A model generated the notes under the pieces. The model made no database searches, was not told where the DNA came from, and saw nothing but the letters and a program-made list of their open reading frames with translations. Of a stretch of 8,680 bases of DNA, positions 6,182-8,680 are shown piece after piece. Where the stretch lies: positions 1 through 8,680 of the forward strand of contig DAOVKO010000082.1 in the NCBI GenBank assembly GCA_030631725.1, read 5' to 3'. How positions within the stretch are numbered: position 1 is the first letter of the stretch; each line of letters begins with the position of its first letter. The translations under genes and the position numbers were made by a program. The DNA comes from Actinomycetes bacterium (GTDB lineage Bacteria; Planctomycetota; Phycisphaerae; JAACET01).

Positions 6182-7126
6182 ATGAAGAATCAGAAAAGAC
6201 TTTTGTTGGTGTTGTCAATGACAATCGGTTTGCTGTGCCCTGTAGTCTGGGCAGCGCCGGTGTATATCAACAACCTAGCGAAGATGCCGGACTGGAACCA
6301 GCCCAGCGATCCAGGAGACGCTAACATACTCGGCTATCTGGAATGGTGTGCGCCGACGGCGGTGGCTAACGCATTCGGCTGGTGGGAAGATTCTAGCGCA
6401 TTGGGAGGCAATTGGACGGGGCTGACCGACCGATTAGCATACCCCATCACTACTGCTGCACCGTTGGGAAACCCAGCGGGAGGTCAGTGGATGGAACTGC
6501 TCTGGCAGGATGGGACCATCGAGCTGGGCTGGCACATGAATACCGATAATTGGCAAAACAACAACCCCCAGATCCCCTCACCACAGGGCGGGGGGACGAT
6601 GCGGTTTGTAATCGGACCCGGAGGCGTTCTTTACGCCCAGGCTGCGTGGGTTGACGCTCCGATGACTAAAGTGGCCTTTCCCAATGCTTCTGTTACCACG
6701 TTTGTCCCGGGTGGGGCGACGACGGCGACAGAGATCTGGAACGACTACAAGAACAAGATAGATAACGGGCTTCCAGTTGTGGTTAGCTGGGACAGGTGGC
6801 TTAACTCAGCAACCGAGGCCTTATACCCGGGTGAAACTGACATTTATACCTATGATTGGCGAGATAAGGTCTTTTCGGAAGGCCATACGGTTACGGGCAT
6901 TGGTTACATTGATCCGGCGCCAGCTAGGGGCGATGAATGGATTATTGTCCACGATAACTGGTCCACTACGCAGAAGAAGGTGGCTGTGCCCCTGTTCACG
7001 GGCTATACCGACGAGGATACTTACACAACGTACTGGATGCAGAATGACCACTTCCTCATCCCCGAGCCGGCCACGTTGGCCTTGCTCTTCGTCGGTGGGT
7101 TGGCTCTGCTGCGGCGACGGCGGTAA
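6182..7126 (+). CDS. PEP-CTERM sorted C39-like cysteine peptidase family protein
   Basis: This 314-residue exported protein has a clear signal peptide: basic MKNQKR, a hydrophobic core from LLLVLS to about Val22, and probable cleavage near VWA-AP (residues 22-26). The mature part holds WCAPTAVANAFGWW (55-68) with candidate nucleophile Cys56, then EGHTVTGIGYI (233-243) with His235 and WIIVHDNW (253-260) with Asp258/Asn259. This Cys-His-Asp/Asn order fits papain-fold, C39-like peptidases. The C-terminus is a textbook PEP-CTERM tail: PEP at 294-296, a hydrophobic helix (~297-310) and RRRR. In known systems an exosortase recognises this tail and the protein goes to the envelope or matrix. An in-frame ATG exists at 6158, but AGGAGAAGG (6171-6179) lies just before the ATG at 6182 and the signal peptide begins there. 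No exosortase is in the window. Peptidase activity and substrate are inferred, not shown. Confidence 0.87.
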   Translation: MKNQKRLLLVLSMTIGLLCPVVWAAPVYINNLAKMPDWNQPSDPGDANILGYLEWCAPTAVANAFGWWEDSSALGGNWTGLTDRLAYPITTAAPLGNPAGGQWMELLWQDGTIELGWHMNTDNWQNNNPQIPSPQGGGTMRFVIGPGGVLYAQAAWVDAPMTKVAFPNASVTTFVPGGATTATEIWNDYKNKIDNGLPVVVSWDRWLNSATEALYPGETDIYTYDWRDKVFSEGHTVTGIGYIDPAPARGDEWIIVHDNWSTTQKKVAVPLFTGYTDEDTYTTYWMQNDHFLIPEPATLALLFVGGLALLRRRR

Positions 7127-7167
7127 GTCCAGTGTGGGACTGACATTATAGTCTGATTTGTCCAGGG

Positions 7168-7207
7168 CAGGGCTTTACGGGCTATTTGTCCGTAAAGCCC
7201 TGTTTCT
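7168..7207 (+). terminator. Intrinsic terminator of the PEP-CTERM gene
   Basis: A perfect 13-bp stem, CAGGGCTTTACGG (7168-7180) with CCGTAAAGCCCTG (7190-7202), has a 9-nt loop and is followed by TTTCTT. It lies 42 nt after the stop codon and separates the gene from the rRNA promoters. Confidence 0.88.
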
Positions 7208-7350
7208 TCGCAAGTTGGAGATGCGAGGTCGAAGGAACAACGGCATCGAGGCTGCAGGGGGGCGACAAATTGAGCTAATAGTCGTAACCGCCTGTAAAAA
7301 CATAGGTTACGTTCGGGCAGCGAGGGTGCAAAAAATTTTGTTATTGGGCC

Positions 7351-7379
7351 TTGACACTGGCTGGGCCAGAAGTTATGAT
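7351..7379 (+). promoter_or_regulatory. rRNA operon promoter P1
   Basis: TTGACA (7351-7356), a 17-nt spacer and TATGAT (7374-7379) give a near-consensus sigma70 promoter. An A/T tract (AAAAAATTTTGTTATT, 7330-7345) upstream looks like an UP element. The spacer contains a small palindrome, CTGGC-TGG-GCCAG (7358-7370). The predicted start is about 7386, roughly 600 nt before mature 16S. Confidence 0.75.
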
Positions 7380-7478
7380 ATAGCTTGGTGAAAGGTACAT
7401 TGGGGATGTGCTTTTGGGGACATTTCTTCCGGTCGGGCCGCGTGGGTGTGCTGTAACGCCCTCTAAAAACGGCTTGAT

Positions 7479-7504
7479 CGGGTGTGGGTGTGCCCGTATT
7501 TTTT
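7479..7504 (+). terminator. Weak terminator-like hairpin between P1 and P2
   Basis: CGGG (7479-7482) pairs with CCCG (7493-7496), plus one T.G pair, and is followed by TATTTTTT. The stem is short. It could dampen P1 transcripts before boxA is reached, or be chance. Confidence 0.25.
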
Positions 7505-7622
7505 GCGTGGTGCGCCGAAAAAATCGAGAAAACTGGGCTGACCGCCGTTTTTGAGGCTGGGAAAGCGGTTTGTTTTCTGAGTCGGCGGTTAAGTTTTCTG
7601 TGGAAATAGTCGATTTTTCGAG

Positions 7623-7650
7623 TTGACACCTCGGGGAATGACTCTATAGT
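7623..7650 (+). promoter_or_regulatory. rRNA operon promoter P2
   Basis: TTGACA (7623-7628), a 16-nt spacer and TATAGT (7645-7650), preceded by A/T-rich sequence (7591-7619). The GC-rich discriminator after the -10 box (GTCCGTCTCGG) is typical of growth-rate and ppGpp-controlled stable-RNA promoters. The predicted start is about 7657, giving a 16S leader of about 327 nt. It lies 272 bp downstream of P1, an arrangement like the P1/P2 pairs of other bacterial rrn operons. Confidence 0.8.
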
Positions 7651-7697
7651 AGTCCGTCTCGGCTGGCTGGATGAAAGCTTGGCCGATAGAAAGAATC

Positions 7698-7708
7698 GTT
7701 CTTTGACA
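7698..7708 (+). promoter_or_regulatory. boxA antitermination site in the 16S leader
   Basis: GTTCTTTGACA closely resembles the rrn boxA consensus (TGCTCTTTAACA) bound by NusB/NusE to make RNA polymerase resistant to termination. It lies about 40 nt after the predicted P2 start, the usual place. Confidence 0.75.
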
Positions 7709-7737
7709 TCCTAACAGTTGGCCGCCACGAGAGTGTG

Positions 7738-7773
7738 ATACCGTAAAGAAGCGTCACGGCTTCTTCTCGGTAT
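7738..7773 (+). other. 16S leader hairpin A
   Basis: ATACCG (7738-7743) pairs with CGGTAT (7768-7773). After a 2x2 internal loop, AAGAAGC (7746-7752) pairs with GCTTCTT (7759-7765) around a 6-nt loop. Thirteen perfect pairs make a stable leader hairpin just after boxA, possibly a folding or processing element. Confidence 0.7.
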
Positions 7774-7788
7774 AAAATTGGTGTGCGG
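7772..7788 (+). repeat. Lone arm-like copy of the rRNA stem-loop repeat
   Basis: This segment reads ATAAAATTGGTGTGCGG. It matches the right arm of the 16S insert (ATAAATTGGTGCGGG, 8208-8222), with one extra A and a 2-nt TG insertion. It directly abuts the left arm of the leader stem-loop, so GGTGTGCGG (7780-7788) and CCGCACC (7791-7797) also form a short imperfect palindrome. It may be a truncated copy of the same element. Confidence 0.4.
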
Positions 7789-7897
7789 CCCCGCACCTAT
7801 TTTGAGATTCCATCCCGAAATCTAACAGTATAGCTTTCGGAACAAAGTAAACCTCAGCTATCTATCAAGGAACGAAGCTCAAAATAGGTGCGGGGCC
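7787..7897 (+). repeat. 16S leader stem-loop with perfect 20-bp stem (copy 1 of the rRNA stem-loop repeat)
   Basis: The arm at 7787-7806 (starting GGCCCCGCACC, ending TTTTGAG) is an exact inverted repeat of 7878-7897 (CTCAAAATAGG to GCGGGGCC), with a 71-nt intervening segment. Inside, CCGAAA (7815-7820) can pair with TTTCGG (7835-7840), and ATAGCT (7830-7835) can alternatively pair with AGCTAT (7856-7861). A 20-bp uninterrupted duplex is a typical RNase III substrate. The arms share their core sequence with the hairpin inside the 16S gene at 8139-8224. Confidence 0.85.
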
Positions 7898-7901
7898 CAT
7901 T

Positions 7902-7931
7902 TCAAACATTCTCGTGACAAGTAATGTTTGA
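7902..7931 (+). other. 16S leader hairpin B
   Basis: TCAAACATT (7902-7910) pairs perfectly with AATGTTTGA (7923-7931) around a 12-nt loop. It follows the long leader stem directly. Confidence 0.65.
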
Positions 7932-7935
7932 GCCC

Positions 7936-7979
7936 ATTGATCTTATCTGCCGGTTCTTCGGAGTCGGCGGACGATCAAT
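7936..7979 (+). other. 16S leader hairpin C, next to the 16S 5' end
   Basis: ATTGATC (7936-7942) pairs with GATCAAT (7973-7979), enclosing an inner GCCG/CGGC pairing. It ends about 4 nt before the predicted mature 16S end, so it may guide 5' maturation or compete with the long-range leader-trailer stem. Confidence 0.6.
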
Positions 7980-7983
7980 ATAT

Positions 7984-8680
7984 CAATCGAAGAGTTTGAT
8001 CCTGGCTCAGAACGAACGCTGGCGGCGTGGCTGAGACATGCAAGTCGCACGGAACTGTGATTGGGTAACTAAGAACAGTTTAGTGGCGAAAGGGTGAGTA
8101 ATGCATGGGTAACGTACCCCGGGCACCGGGATAGCAGCGTCCCGCACCAATTTGTTCAGGCTTGAGATTGCCGTAATTTGGTTGGGCAAATCTCAATCTA
8201 GTACTGGATAAATTGGTGCGGGACTACCGAAAGGGCTGGTAATACCGGATGTTGTCAAGAGCACTGCGGTGCTTTTGATTAAAGGTTGGGGATCCACTTC
8301 GGTGGACCTAATGGCCTGGGAGCGGCCCATGTTCCATCAGCTAGTTGGTAAGGTAACGGCTTACCAAGGCTGCGACGGATACCGGGGCTGAGAGGCCGAT
8401 CCGGCACATTGGGACTGAGACACTGCCCAGACCCCCACGGGGGGCTGCAGTAACGAATCTTCCGCAATGGGCGCAAGCCTGACGGAGCGACGCCGCGTGT
8501 GGGATGAATTCCCTCGGGATGTAAACCACTGTCAGGGCTATGGAAGCAAACCGCAGTAATATAGCGGGGCGCAGACCTAACCCAAAGGAAGCCACGGCTA
8601 ACTTCGTGCCAGCAGCCGCGGTAATACGAAGGTGGCAAGCGTTGTTCGGAATAACTGGGCTTAAAGAGCACGTAGGCGGC
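7984..8680 (+). rRNA. rrs: 16S ribosomal RNA, 5' part (partial)
   Basis: The sequence contains the conserved 5' block AGAGTTTGATCCTGGCTCAG (7991-8010), CATGCAAGTCG, GGGTGAGTAATGC, CTGAGAGGCCGATC, AATGGGCGCAAGCCTGACG and GTGCCAGCAGCCGCGGTAA, and runs off the window near E. coli position ~580. The start is placed by matching AGAGTTTGAT to E. coli positions 8-17. GTAAACCACTGTCAGGG and GGAATAACTGGGCTTAAAG suggest Planctomycetota. Two things are odd: an 86-nt hairpin in the helix 8 region (8139-8224), and a divergent form of the normally near-universal CTCCTACGGGAGG block (8431-8446 reads CCCCCACGGGGGG). The 3' half, 23S and 5S are outside the window, so operon linkage cannot be judged. Confidence 0.97.
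8139..8224 (+). repeat. 86-nt hairpin insertion in 16S helix 8 (copy 2 of the rRNA stem-loop repeat)
   Basis: GTCCCGCACCAATTT (8139-8153) and AAATTGGTGCGGGAC (8210-8224) form a perfect 15-bp stem. Six more pairs (two G.U) extend it with 8154-8159/8204-8209. After an asymmetric internal loop, TTGAGATTGCC (8162-8172) pairs with GGC-A-AATCTCAA (8185-8196) with one bulged A. Conserved 16S sequence flanks it: GGGATAGCAGC before, and ACCGAAAGGGCTGGTAATACC after. In E. coli this region is a short helix (8) capped by GGAAAC. The block therefore looks like an intervening sequence or an unusual helix extension. Confidence 0.85.

Noticed and set aside
7158..7391. 77-codon plus-strand frame after the PEP-CTERM gene
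   Set aside because: It runs through the terminator hairpin and the P1 promoter, and has no ribosome-binding site or family resemblance.
7021..7629. 202-codon minus-strand frame between the PEP-CTERM gene and the rRNA operon
   Set aside because: It overlaps the end of the PEP-CTERM gene, the intrinsic terminator, P1 and the -35 box of P2, and has low-complexity basic composition with no recognisable motif.
7772..8224. CRISPR-like array from the repeated CCCGCACC/GGTGCGGG segments
   Set aside because: The copies are inverted arms of RNA hairpins in an rRNA operon, not regularly spaced direct repeats with unique spacers.
8279..8671. Open frames antisense to the 16S gene
   Set aside because: They lie wholly within conserved rRNA sequence; such frames are a known annotation artefact.

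Overview
The window most likely comes from a member of the Planctomycetota, perhaps a Phycisphaerae-like lineage. Three signs support this: the partial 16S rRNA gene at the right end (blocks such as GTAAACCACTGTCAGGG and CTGGGCTTAAAG read as planctomycetal), a secreted protein with a PEP-CTERM sorting tail, and a PocR-GAF-PP2C signalling protein. The assignment is from memory of 16S signatures and is good at phylum level only.

Layout. Positions 3-482 (+) hold the C-terminal end of a TPR protein. Its proline-rich tail seems to be cut short by a single missing base in a 24-bp tandem repeat. Next come a PocR-GAF-SpoIIE-type phosphatase (734-2509, +) and a histidine-phosphatase-superfamily enzyme (2561-3175, +). 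These converge on a membrane sensor histidine kinase (3195-4763, -). Upstream of the kinase on the same strand is the DNA glycosylase gene mutM (4868-5686, -). A 495-nt divergent intergenic region follows, with a strong sigma70-type promoter, a hairpin plus T8 tract at the predicted transcript start, and a foldable leader. It leads to a PEP-CTERM cysteine-peptidase-like protein (6182-7126, +), which ends in a good intrinsic terminator.

From about 7350 the window is an rRNA operon front end: two sigma70-type promoters about 270 bp apart, a boxA antitermination site, a series of leader hairpins, then the 16S gene from about 7984, which runs off the end. The 168 nt at 566-733 hold no gene or clear signal that I can support.

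The most unusual feature is in the rRNA operon. The 16S gene carries an 86-nt hairpin (8139-8224) in the helix 8 region. It looks like an intervening sequence or extreme helix extension. The 16S leader contains a second long hairpin (7787-7897) with the same arm sequence, and a lone arm-like fragment lies directly beside it. Corresponding stem positions differ in a compensatory way between the two hairpins (T-A versus A-T), so they look like two copies of one stem-loop family kept as base-paired RNA. Either hairpin could also pair with the arms of the other.

Functionally, the protein genes are mainly signalling (an RsbU-like phosphatase and an orphan kinase), DNA repair and envelope export. 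No partner of the phosphatase, no response regulator and no exosortase is visible here, so their pathways cannot be closed from this window.
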